Assembly (NCBI GenBank): GCA_029548025.1
Contig: JAKPOE010000040.1
Location: 1-14,980 of the forward strand
Length of the DNA: 14,980 bases
Direction: 5' to 3'
DNA from: Spirochaetota bacterium
GTDB lineage: Bacteria; Spirochaetota; UBA4802; UB4802
Shown one piece after another: positions 1 to 7,404 of this stretch. Under the pieces are notes generated by a model that was not told the DNA's origin, did not search any database, and saw only the letters and a program-made list of their open reading frames with translations. How positions within the stretch are numbered: the stretch's first letter is position 1; each line of letters starts with the position of its first letter. The position numbers and the translations under genes were made by a program.

Positions 1-2658
1 TGCCGAAGCCATATTCATTTTATGTGCCTGTGTAAGATACTGTAATGCTTCATTAAATTTTCCCTGAGATACAAGAAGTATCCCTAACTGATACAGTACA
101 TCAGGATTATTGGGGTCCATCCGCATTGCATTATTTAAATACTTAAATGCATTTTCTAAATTTTGAATGGTTGCATTGATAATACCAATGCGATAATTAG
201 CAGTAAAGTTATTGGGATTAACCGCTAACATTGCATTGTAGAGGGAAATAGCTTTGTCCCATTGTTTTTGTTTTTCATAATCCAGTGCAATGGTTTCATA
301 CAATTTCTCTTTAAAGCTAATGATGTTTGTTATATACTGCCGCAGGGCAGGGGTATATTCAGCAATCCTGCGTAATTGCATCAATGTCTGCATCTCTGAT
401 TCATAGTGTTGCTGTAATCCATAGTATTCGGATTGTTTAATGAGCTGATTGATTTGTTTTGCATAGAGCATGCGCAGTCCAATAGTGTTAGCATAATAGT
501 ACTGGTTATCAATGATCTGTACTACGGCGTCATTGGTAGTAATAATTTTTTCAGCAAAGGGATTGATGAACAGTTGTTGTGCTGGTCTGGTAATGGGTAG
601 CGCAAATGTCGTAAAGACGCCATTGCGCGGCATGATTAATTCAATGGTATTTGATACTATGTACGATAATGCATGCTCAGCATTAACAAAAAGATTAGCC
701 ACGTCAGTTGTTTGTATCAGGTTTTCTAAACTTTGAATATCAGATGCTCCAAGGGTAAATCCGTTGCTATTATTGGTTGCTCCTATTGTCAGGTGATTGC
801 CGGATACAAACACAACTGTATGGAGAAAATATTTTTTTAAGGCATTTGTCAGACTATAGAGATAGTTTGGTGCAATATGTGTTATGTCTATTATTGTAAA
901 GTAGTAGCTATCAACATGTTCTTTTATGATTGCGATGTAGGCATCAGAAAAGCGGAAAGGATACATATAATGATCAAAGGTATTGGGTATATCAACTATC
1001 AAACCTTTTTTTTGTTTTAATCCCTGAATAATAGATGTGTGTATGGTTGCAAAATGTACATCGCTTATTGGTGGTTTTTGATAATCTACTATTCTGTCGG
1101 AGATATAATCCAGCACTATGGGTGAATTCAGGAGATGGAAAAGGCTGTTAGTAAAAAATTTGTGATATCCATCAATGATAATAGTATTATGATTGTTTGC
1201 AAACAGTGATATAAATGCAATGGATCTTTTCAAATCACGTGCGGTTGCATCGGTTATATAGCAAGCTACACAATCATTAATATAAGCTACTCCCGGTTTG
1301 GTTATAAAAGAAGAGTTGAAATTTGATGAAACCACATCTCCGTATCCTCTGCTGTATGCATTAACAAGATTATCGCTCAATGGAAGTTTAAAATACATAT
1401 GGGTAACAATGATAGCAGGTATGAATAATAAACTGACAATACAATAGATTATGGATGGAACCGAGCGCTTGAAATTTTGCAATAGGTATAAACCGGGAAA
1501 TACTATGGTAATAATTGACAGTATATAGGTTACAGCAAAAAACCAGAAGTACGTAAGTTCTATCCAGATAAATGCAATAATTATTGGCAGGGGTATAAGG
1601 AAAAATGAAAATAAAATGATGGTATACCGTGCAGGGTGATTGTTTTTTATTAATATATGTTTTAACGATGTACCAAATGTAATTCCTGCAAATATGCTGA
1701 ATGGGGCTGCTGCTAAAAGACTGCTGTATAATGATGGAGAAGCTGTATGGCTTATAATAATAAATGCCAAAAACAGTAATGGATATAACATTTCACCATA
1801 AATAAAGACGGTATTATATTTTTTTAACAATGTAGATAGAAACATTCCAATTAAAAAGCCACCTATAATAGCGCTGATTGTATACATTGTTGTAGCTATA
1901 AAAATTCCATGCTGTGAATAAATTGTTATCAGTATCAAAGTTGTGAATATACTGATGATAGAAATATTGCTATAGGTAAAAAGAACATCATCGCGAGTTG
2001 AAATATCATCTGGTTTGGTTATGGCTGTGCGCGATATAATGGTAGGTGGGCAAAAAGGTAGGTTGAGAAAAATGATGAAAATTAATGATAGCAAAGGAAA
2101 AACGAAATAAATCCAGAGATATTCCATATGACTGTATAGTAACAGTGAAAGATACAATGAAAAAACTATGGCAAACAATGCCACACTGATTGCAAAAAGG
2201 GCAGGATTTTTATTATCAATATAATCGCCAATAGATGTTTTAAGAAAGTAAGCGGATTTTATACCCTCCAGTGTAAAAAGAAGAAAGATTAAACAGTAGA
2301 ACAATAGAGAAAATTTTTGTGCGATGGCTAAATATATAGTTTCAATGCCATTATCAAAGTAAGAAGCAATACCAGGAGCTATCGCCAAACATGATATTAC
2401 TATTTGTAATAGTATTAAAAGCATCCTGCTAAAGCTAATTTTTTTATGTATGATAGTACCAATGATGATACCCGTTAAAATGCCTGAAAGGGAAAGAGTA
2501 AGGATGTATTTCCACACCGCTTGATAGAGTACTATTGAGGTAAGAAATAACGTACTCATTATTGCATACGATGAAAGTGTCACTATTGAAAAGAATAACG
2601 ATAACAATAAAATCCTGCGTTGAGCTGTATTTGAATAATTAAATTCCTGAATATGCAT
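1..2658 (-). CDS. Polytopic membrane protein with degenerate spermidine-synthase-like domain and C-terminal TPR repeats (partial, continues past left edge)
   Basis: The frame is open for all 886 codons from the ATG at 2658-2656 to base 1, with no in-frame stop, so the C-terminus lies outside the window. Residues about 15-420 contain roughly 12-14 hydrophobic segments. A soluble region follows (about 421-785). Its layout, a membrane half then a Rossmann-like half, recalls the membrane-fused spermidine/spermine-synthase-like proteins. The glycine-rich SAM-binding loop of true synthases is not visible; the best candidate strand, TIIIDG near residue 496, lacks the GGGDG motif. Polyamine synthesis is therefore unlikely. 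From about residue 787, TPR-type repeats appear with PNN turns (AVNPNNFTANYR, MDPNNPDVLYQLG). The start has an AAGGA about 14 bases upstream, longer than usual; no other in-frame ATG exists before the upstream stop at 2716-2718. The family assignment is inference; the domain order is read directly. Confidence 0.7.
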   Translation of the reverse strand, partial: MHIQEFNYSNTAQRRILLLSLFFSIVTLSSYAIMSTLFLTSIVLYQAVWKYILTLSLSGILTGIIIGTIIHKKISFSRMLLILLQIVISCLAIAPGIASYFDNGIETIYLAIAQKFSLLFYCLIFLLFTLEGIKSAYFLKTSIGDYIDNKNPALFAISVALFAIVFSLYLSLLLYSHMEYLWIYFVFPLLSLIFIIFLNLPFCPPTIISRTAITKPDDISTRDDVLFTYSNISIISIFTTLILITIYSQHGIFIATTMYTISAIIGGFLIGMFLSTLLKKYNTVFIYGEMLYPLLFLAFIIISHTASPSLYSSLLAAAPFSIFAGITFGTSLKHILIKNNHPARYTIILFSFFLIPLPIIIAFIWIELTYFWFFAVTYILSIITIVFPGLYLLQNFKRSVPSIIYCIVSLLFIPAIIVTHMYFKLPLSDNLVNAYSRGYGDVVSSNFNSSFITKPGVAYINDCVACYITDATARDLKRSIAFISLFANNHNTIIIDGYHKFFTNSLFHLLNSPIVLDYISDRIVDYQKPPISDVHFATIHTSIIQGLKQKKGLIVDIPNTFDHYMYPFRFSDAYIAIIKEHVDSYYFTIIDITHIAPNYLYSLTNALKKYFLHTVVFVSGNHLTIGATNNSNGFTLGASDIQSLENLIQTTDVANLFVNAEHALSYIVSNTIELIMPRNGVFTTFALPITRPAQQLFINPFAEKIITTNDAVVQIIDNQYYYANTIGLRMLYAKQINQLIKQSEYYGLQQHYESEMQTLMQLRRIAEYTPALRQYITNIISFKEKLYETIALDYEKQKQWDKAISLYNAMLAVNPNNFTANYRIGIINATIQNLENAFKYLNNAMRMDPNNPDVLYQLGILLVSQGKFNEALQYLTQAHKMNMASA

Positions 2659-2724
2659 GGTATCGATTAAATTTCCTTCATTATTTATTAACGATTCATT
2701 AAAGACAATTGAATCTTAAGACCT

Positions 2725-2751
2725 ATTATACTGTTATGATAAAAATGACAA
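2725..2751 (-). promoter_or_regulatory. Candidate sigma-70-type promoter for the membrane/TPR gene
   Basis: On the minus strand TTGTCA (2751-2746) is followed by a perfect TATAAT (2730-2725). The 15-base spacer is shorter than the usual 17. It would give a leader of about 60 bases before the ATG at 2658. Prediction by eye only. Confidence 0.3.
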
Positions 2752-2953
2752 GAATTTTTCTATATTTTAGTGATTGTGAAGATGGCATCAGGAGGATATA
2801 GCTGGTATGATGTATATCGTTTCTTTTTGTTGCTATACCATAGGTAACTATTTTAGGGTAAACGTTAATTTAATGTATGAATATTGAATAATTATTAAGA
2901 TTTTTTCACTATTTTACCGTAAATTATATATAGATACTTTTAGACTTTTTTTG

Positions 2954-2982
2954 TTGCATGATTTTAGTTATTTTACTATAAC
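2954..2982 (+). promoter_or_regulatory. Candidate promoter for the DUF4234/zinc-ribbon/dinG unit
   Basis: TTGCAT (2954-2959) and TATAAC (2977-2982) are separated by exactly 17 bases. The -10 matches consensus at five of six positions; the -35 only keeps TTG. Transcription would start near 2989, giving a leader of about 34 bases to the ATG at 3023. Predicted by eye. Confidence 0.35.
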
Positions 2983-3010
2983 TGTATTTTGTATCACAGT
3001 AAAAGTTAAA

Positions 3011-3017
3011 AAGGGAG
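3011..3017 (+). promoter_or_regulatory. Ribosome binding site deciding the start at 3023
   Basis: AAGGGAG lies five bases before the ATG at 3023. The frame is open further upstream, but the upstream start at 2951 lacks such a site and would overlap the predicted promoter. Confidence 0.75.
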
Positions 3018-3022
3018 TTTTT

Positions 3023-3343
3023 ATGCAGTCAAAAAATGCTTTTGAATATATCCCTGAATATAATCTGGTTGTGCTCTTTGTTTTAATACTGTGTACGGCA
3101 GGGATTTATTATTTCTGGTGGATTGCCAGGGTAAGCAGGATATTTTATGACAACCCTGTAACAAACATTTTACTGATTATTTTAACAGCAGGGATATGGC
3201 TTGTCTATATTACCATAAAATATATGCAGAAATCTGAGATGCTTAATGACAGGCAGATGCCATGGTATATGATTTTGTTTTTACCTATAGGGTTTTTGAT
3301 TATTCAGCATAATATTAATGAGCGTTACTTTACCAGTCAATAA
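3023..3343 (+). CDS. Small DUF4234-like membrane protein
   Basis: A 106-residue, very hydrophobic protein. It contains two copies of a similar segment: CTAGIYYFWWIARVSRI (residues 24-40) and LTAGIWLVYITIKYMQK (54-70). A third, weaker segment, LPIGFLIIQHNINERY, follows (87-102). The T-x-GIY/W-plus-basic pattern is typical of the DUF4234 family, small integral membrane proteins of unknown function. About three membrane segments are expected. The start at 3023 is chosen for its AAGGGAG site. The gene lies 17 bases before the zinc-ribbon/DUF4389 gene and is probably co-transcribed with it, suggesting a shared role at the membrane. Family assignment is from memory of the motif, without a profile search. 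Confidence 0.7.
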   Translation: MQSKNAFEYIPEYNLVVLFVLILCTAGIYYFWWIARVSRIFYDNPVTNILLIILTAGIWLVYITIKYMQKSEMLNDRQMPWYMILFLPIGFLIIQHNINERYFTSQ

Positions 3344-3360
3344 ACCATCAGGAGCAATCA

Positions 3361-4911
3361 ATGATTGTACGATGCAGCGGATGCAATTCAGCCTATCAGG
3401 TTGATGATGAAAAGGTGCAAAATAAACGTTTTGCATTTACATGTCCCAAATGCAAGGCTCATGTTATTGTTGATAATCGTGCAGAGGGTTATGATGCAAG
3501 CTTTGATGATATGATGCTGGCTCACGATACTGGCAAACCACATACAATAAATGAACCTGTTGATACACTCATTGACGAAAGGGGTAGTGCTAAAAGATTT
3601 TCTGAAGATACCATTGCTCAAACTGATGATGAAGGCGACATTAAATCAGATGAGATCTTTTCTAAAGAAAAAGACCTTGATGAAAGCATTACTATTGATC
3701 TTGACACCCTTGATATACCAATCGAAGAATCTACTGTAATTGAACAGGCTGAAATGCCTTTGACTGAACCAGATATTCTTGAAAAAGGAGAGTTGCCTGA
3801 GGAAGAGATTGGATTTGATGATATACTTGTGTCAGAAGAGCCTGCTCGTAAACCAAAAAAAACCATTTCTCCGATGGGAAAAGAAAAAGAAAAGCTTGAT
3901 GATATTACTCTTGATCTGGATTCACTTGATATTCAGCTTGATGAACATGCGGAAACCTTGCCGGGTGAACAGATCATTGATGAAGATGAAAAATTAACGC
4001 TTGAAGATGCAGGCATCACTATAGATGAATTAATTGAAGAACAAAAAAAGGAACCCATTGAAGAAGAAGAGGAACTAAAACTTTCACTTGATGAGATAGA
4101 ACCAGGATTAACTGCCGATGATCTCCATAAAGAACTTACCGAATCCGAGCTTGAAACGATAATAGCCAGTGAGGAAAATTTTGATACGTATGCTATCAAA
4201 GATGAAATGGAATTGCCCGAGGTTGATCTTGATAAATACGAGATGGGAGCAGGTGAAGTTGAACAGCAAAAAGCTGAATATCACCATGCAGAAAATGAAG
4301 ACTTTGATTCCGTACCTGCTGGTTTTGTAAATTTAACTATTGATTACTCATTGTCGTATTCAAGGTCAAATGCAATTCTACGACTTCTTGTTGTTTATCT
4401 TTTATCATTACTTCCCCATATCCTTGTGTGTGCAGTGTATAGCATTGTTTCCATGGTATTGGGATTTTTTAATTGGGTTGTTATACTGTTTACCGGACAA
4501 TTTATGGATGATTTTGCCGATATACAGCAAAACACATTGCGATATTGGTTATCTATTGTAGCCTGTGCTGCACAGATAACCGAAGACCGTCCGGTATATG
4601 CAGGACGTCCATTGGTTGAACATAGCCTGCAGCTTGATGTAGTGTACCCATCATCTCCGTCGAGGCTTCTGGCATTATTGCGCATTTCATTGATTGGCAT
4701 TATCATAGCATTGTTGCCTCATCTGTTGCTGTATATTATTTTAACAATGGGAGTTTTGTTACTTGTTCCTATAGGATTAATGTCAATTGTGGCAATAAAG
4801 CACTGGCCAACACTATTGTTTGATTTCATGTATCGGTACATGCGGTATGCTGCGCGGATATGGGCATACGCAGCCGGTCTTGTTGATAAATATCCATCGT
4901 TTATTTTTTAA
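3361..4911 (+). CDS. Zinc-ribbon (MJ0042-type) protein with acidic linker and tandem DUF4389 membrane domains
   Basis: A 516-residue protein in three parts. Residues 1-38 form an MJ0042-type zinc ribbon with CxxC pairs at C5/C8 and C28/C31. Residues about 40-320 are a highly acidic, probably disordered linker carrying a repeated motif (ITIDLDTLDI at 110-119, ITLDLDSLDI at 182-191, a weaker LKLSLDEIE at 239-247). Residues about 323-516 contain two DUF4389-like units. Each has a hydrophobic pair around LLPH, then a conserved tail: ILFTGQFMDDF...ITEDRPVY in the first, HWPTLLFDF...LVDKYPSF in the second. DUF4389 proteins are membrane proteins of unknown function. AGGAG lies six bases before the ATG. 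The zinc ribbon should be cytoplasmic and the C-terminus anchored in the inner membrane. Function unknown; domain layout is clear. Confidence 0.8.
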   Translation: MIVRCSGCNSAYQVDDEKVQNKRFAFTCPKCKAHVIVDNRAEGYDASFDDMMLAHDTGKPHTINEPVDTLIDERGSAKRFSEDTIAQTDDEGDIKSDEIFSKEKDLDESITIDLDTLDIPIEESTVIEQAEMPLTEPDILEKGELPEEEIGFDDILVSEEPARKPKKTISPMGKEKEKLDDITLDLDSLDIQLDEHAETLPGEQIIDEDEKLTLEDAGITIDELIEEQKKEPIEEEEELKLSLDEIEPGLTADDLHKELTESELETIIASEENFDTYAIKDEMELPEVDLDKYEMGAGEVEQQKAEYHHAENEDFDSVPAGFVNLTIDYSLSYSRSNAILRLLVVYLLSLLPHILVCAVYSIVSMVLGFFNWVVILFTGQFMDDFADIQQNTLRYWLSIVACAAQITEDRPVYAGRPLVEHSLQLDVVYPSSPSRLLALLRISLIGIIIALLPHLLLYIILTMGVLLLVPIGLMSIVAIKHWPTLLFDFMYRYMRYAARIWAYAAGLVDKYPSFIF

Positions 4912-4974
4912 TAGACATAAAATATCCCAGTTATATACATTATCTCAATAAATTAAATACATACACAGTTGTTT

Positions 4975-6939
4975 ATGGACATTAATGAAATTATACATAC
5001 TGTATTTACTGACGGCGTGCTTTTGAACTATATTCCTGATTATGAGTACCGCGCAATTCAGGAACAGATGGCTGATGCAATAATCGCCGCATGGTACGAT
5101 GAAAAGCATTGTATCATTGAGGCAGGTACGGGTACTGGTAAAACGTTAGGATATCTTTTACCTGCTGCTCTTTTTGCAATGCATGAAAACGTTAAAGTAG
5201 CGATAGTTACCGAGACAAAAGCTTTGCAGCAGCAATTAATGCTTAACGATTTACCCATCATTGCCAATACCATACGCGATATAACAGGTACTTCTCTTAC
5301 CTATGCCCTGTGTTTAGGCAGCAACAATTATCCCTGCTATCGCCGTTTGCAGAATGCAATCGATACGGGAAGTTTTGACAAAAGTAAGGAAAAAGAGATA
5401 TACCATGTACATGAAGTAGTAACAAAGCAACCTGCGCTGACGCGGTTTGATATTATGGCAAGTGAATCCTTGTGGCATACTATCTGTCGAGAATCACAGC
5501 TATGCCCTATTCATACATGTAAATATAAAAATAGATGTTCATATATTTTAGCTAAAAAAAACTGGCAGGAAGCAAACATCCTTGTTATGAATCATTATCT
5601 TTTTTTCTCCAATATTGCTGCTTCGAAGTCATTGGTGCCGGATTTTAAGGTTGTGGTGTTTGATGAAGCGCATTCCATTGAACGGATTGCTTCTAATCAA
5701 CTGGGATTTGCAATTAATACTGAGCAACTCAAAGAAACAATAGAGCACATTATCAAACGCAGAAAAGGAGGTGCATTAATTGAAAGGGTTTTAACGTATG
5801 ATATGATCAGTGAAGCAATGGAAGTTTTTGACAATGCACTGCGTCAGGTTCAACTATCTAAAAAAATACTCAATGACATTGTAAAAAATTTACAAACACT
5901 GCGATTGCGGAACCCCCTTGCGGAATGTCTTCCCTTGCTCAAAGCTCTAGAGGAGGTTTTACGGTTATTTGAAAAAGCTGAACCAGAAACAATGGATGAG
6001 GATTTACGATTAGAATATGAATATCACAAAGCTTCGATAATGGACACATGGCATGATTTGGGGATGGCTGTATTTATGGATGAAGAAAAGTATGTGTACT
6101 GGCTGGAAAAAGAAAAAAATTCACAGGTTAATATTTTCATTTGTGGGCAGCCGCTGGATGTTGCCTCGATAATACATAAAGAGGTTGCTGATTATTATGA
6201 CCATTGTTGTTTTGTTTCGGGAACGTTGAGCGTCAACAATTCATTTGACTATTTTAAACAAAGCATTGGATGTGATAATGCAGATACCTTAATTTTATCG
6301 TCGCCCTTTAATTTTACTACGCAGTCAGTTCTGTTTATTGATACCAATGACATAGATCCAAACAGTGAAGAATTTGTTGACGCTTCTGTGGCAAGGCTTA
6401 CGTTTATTGTCAATATGGTAAAGGGGCGCTGCCTTGTGCTATTTACATCATATACCATGCTTACCAGGGTATATGAAAAAATGCATACTACAATTCCCTA
6501 TGAAATTTTTTCGCAACATCGTGTCAATGCGTCTACAATATTACATGAGTATATCAAATGCAGTAATGGGGTTCTTTTTGGGACACACTCATTCTGGCAG
6601 GGGATTGATTTGCCAGGTGATCTGGTGCGTGCGGTTATCATCATGAAGTTACCATTTGAGGCTCCTGATAGTCCTGTTGTGCAGGCAAAGATAGAGAAGA
6701 TACAAAAAGAGGGAGGCAATCCTTTTATGAAGTATCAACTGCCGTATGCGGTGCTGTTGTTAAAACAGGGGTTTGGCAGGCTTATACGCAAATCAACCGA
6801 TAAAGGAGTTGTTGCCATTCTTGATTCGCGAATTGTAACAAAGGCATATGGAAAGATATTTTTAGCTTCGCTTCCTGATGCAAAAAAGGTGTACACGCTG
6901 GAAGAATTAGAGAAAGCATATACGGCTATGGTTATGTAG
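4975..6939 (+). CDS. dinG: DinG/XPD-family iron-sulfur ATP-dependent DNA helicase
   Basis: A 654-residue superfamily 2 helicase. The Walker A motif EAGTGTGKT is at residues 49-57 and the Walker B DEAH box at 230-233. The iron-sulfur cysteines are C121 (in GSNNYPC), C177, C182 and C188; the C-x4-C-x5-C spacing of the last three is that of DinG. C171 is an extra nearby cysteine. Later motifs are GTHSFWQGIDLPGDLVRAVIIMKLPF (motif V region) and QGFGRLIRKSTDKG (motif VI). DinG-type enzymes unwind DNA 5'-3', including R-loops and G-quadruplexes. This protein lacks the N-terminal exonuclease domain of Firmicutes DinG. The ATG at 4975 is chosen; TTG at 4969 is in frame, and neither has a clear Shine-Dalgarno site. 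It lies 63 bases after the DUF4389 gene and may be read from the same transcript. Confidence 0.88.
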   Translation: MDINEIIHTVFTDGVLLNYIPDYEYRAIQEQMADAIIAAWYDEKHCIIEAGTGTGKTLGYLLPAALFAMHENVKVAIVTETKALQQQLMLNDLPIIANTIRDITGTSLTYALCLGSNNYPCYRRLQNAIDTGSFDKSKEKEIYHVHEVVTKQPALTRFDIMASESLWHTICRESQLCPIHTCKYKNRCSYILAKKNWQEANILVMNHYLFFSNIAASKSLVPDFKVVVFDEAHSIERIASNQLGFAINTEQLKETIEHIIKRRKGGALIERVLTYDMISEAMEVFDNALRQVQLSKKILNDIVKNLQTLRLRNPLAECLPLLKALEEVLRLFEKAEPETMDEDLRLEYEYHKASIMDTWHDLGMAVFMDEEKYVYWLEKEKNSQVNIFICGQPLDVASIIHKEVADYYDHCCFVSGTLSVNNSFDYFKQSIGCDNADTLILSSPFNFTTQSVLFIDTNDIDPNSEEFVDASVARLTFIVNMVKGRCLVLFTSYTMLTRVYEKMHTTIPYEIFSQHRVNASTILHEYIKCSNGVLFGTHSFWQGIDLPGDLVRAVIIMKLPFEAPDSPVVQAKIEKIQKEGGNPFMKYQLPYAVLLLKQGFGRLIRKSTDKGVVAILDSRIVTKAYGKIFLASLPDAKKVYTLEELEKAYTAMVM

Positions 6940-6958
6940 TCTATTTATTGTGTGGAGT

Positions 6959-6984
6959 TTGCCCATGGCAAGGCTATATATTTT
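6959..6984 (+). terminator. Weak hairpin between convergent dinG and STAS gene
   Basis: TTGCC-CAT-GGCAA forms a perfect five-base-pair stem (6959-6971). On the plus strand it is followed by GGCTATATATTTTTC, a T-rich tract reached only after several bases. It could end dinG transcription, but the stem is short and the T tract is offset and overlaps the end of the opposing STAS gene. Confidence 0.25.
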
Positions 6985-7321
6985 TCAGAGCATCTTCATT
7001 GGTTGCATAAAGAGTAACAAAATCAGTAATCCCCACAATATCCATAACCTTGTTAAAATGTGGTGATAATCCGGTAAATATTACCTTACCGCCAAAGTCA
7101 CCAAAATCCTGTATGATATTTATTAAAATTGCAATCCCGGCAGAATTGATGTACTTTGTTTTGGTAAAATCAAGAATACAATAGAATGGCGCCTGTTTTT
7201 CTTTCAATTTCCGGTATTCATTCATAATATCAGCATCAGCCTCAGAGGTTATATCTCCTTCTAAAATCAATACAGGGATATTGCTCATTATTGTAGACGA
7301 TACCCGATGAGTTTTTTCCAT
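6974..7321 (-). CDS. STAS-domain protein (anti-sigma-factor antagonist type)
   Basis: A 115-residue single-domain protein. The fold is visible as VLILEGDIT (residues 17-25), the signature ILDFTKTKYINSAGIAIL (49-66) and GKVIFTGLSP further on. Ser60 in NSAG corresponds to the serine phosphorylated by a cognate kinase in SpoIIAA/RsbV-type proteins. The usual motif is DSSG or DSAG, so the preceding Asn is a small variation. The protein would act as a phosphorylation-controlled binding switch in the cytoplasm, on an anti-sigma factor or another partner. No kinase, phosphatase or sigma factor is nearby. The ATG at 7321 is preferred because AAAGGTG precedes it by six bases; a GTG at 7330 lies within that site. 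It follows pcrA on the same strand with a 73-base gap and may be co-transcribed or have its own promoter. Confidence 0.85.
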   Translation of the reverse strand: MEKTHRVSSTIMSNIPVLILEGDITSEADADIMNEYRKLKEKQAPFYCILDFTKTKYINSAGIAILINIIQDFGDFGGKVIFTGLSPHFNKVMDIVGITDFVTLYATNEDALKNI

Positions 7322-7377
7322 AATCCACACCTTTGGAAGTATACTTCTGTTTATAATTCATGTATTCGTGAGCATAA

Positions 7378-7404
7378 ATTGTCAAGAAAAAAAATCATGA
7401 CAAT
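7378..7404. repeat. Perfect 7-base inverted repeat across the pcrA stop codon
   Basis: ATTGTCA (7378-7384) and TGACAAT (7398-7404) are exact reverse complements 13 bases apart. The spacer contains the pcrA stop and, on the minus strand, an eight-T run. The T run sits in the loop rather than after the stem, so this is not a standard terminator. On the minus strand one arm supplies TTGACA, a perfect -35 hexamer upstream of the STAS gene, but no good -10 lies at 16-18 bases. Confidence 0.5.

Larger units (their letters stand above)
2659..3022. other. Divergent intergenic region, 364 bases
   Basis: This gap separates the minus-strand membrane/TPR gene from the plus-strand DUF4234 gene. It is very AT-rich and holds a promoter candidate for each gene. 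It also holds one short open frame (2807-2887, 26 codons) preceded by AGGAGG, described under findings. I see no RNA gene, strong hairpin terminator or mobile-element remnant. Confidence 0.6.

Noticed and set aside
512..736. Plus-strand frame of 74 codons
   Set aside because: It is the antisense shadow of the 886-codon minus-strand membrane/TPR gene, has no ribosome site and no recognisable protein features.
3388..4706. Several minus-strand and alternate-frame open frames inside the zinc-ribbon gene, including Ser-rich ones
   Set aside because: The Ser-rich frames are the reverse reading of the GAA/GAT-rich acidic linker, and the real gene in this interval has clear domains.
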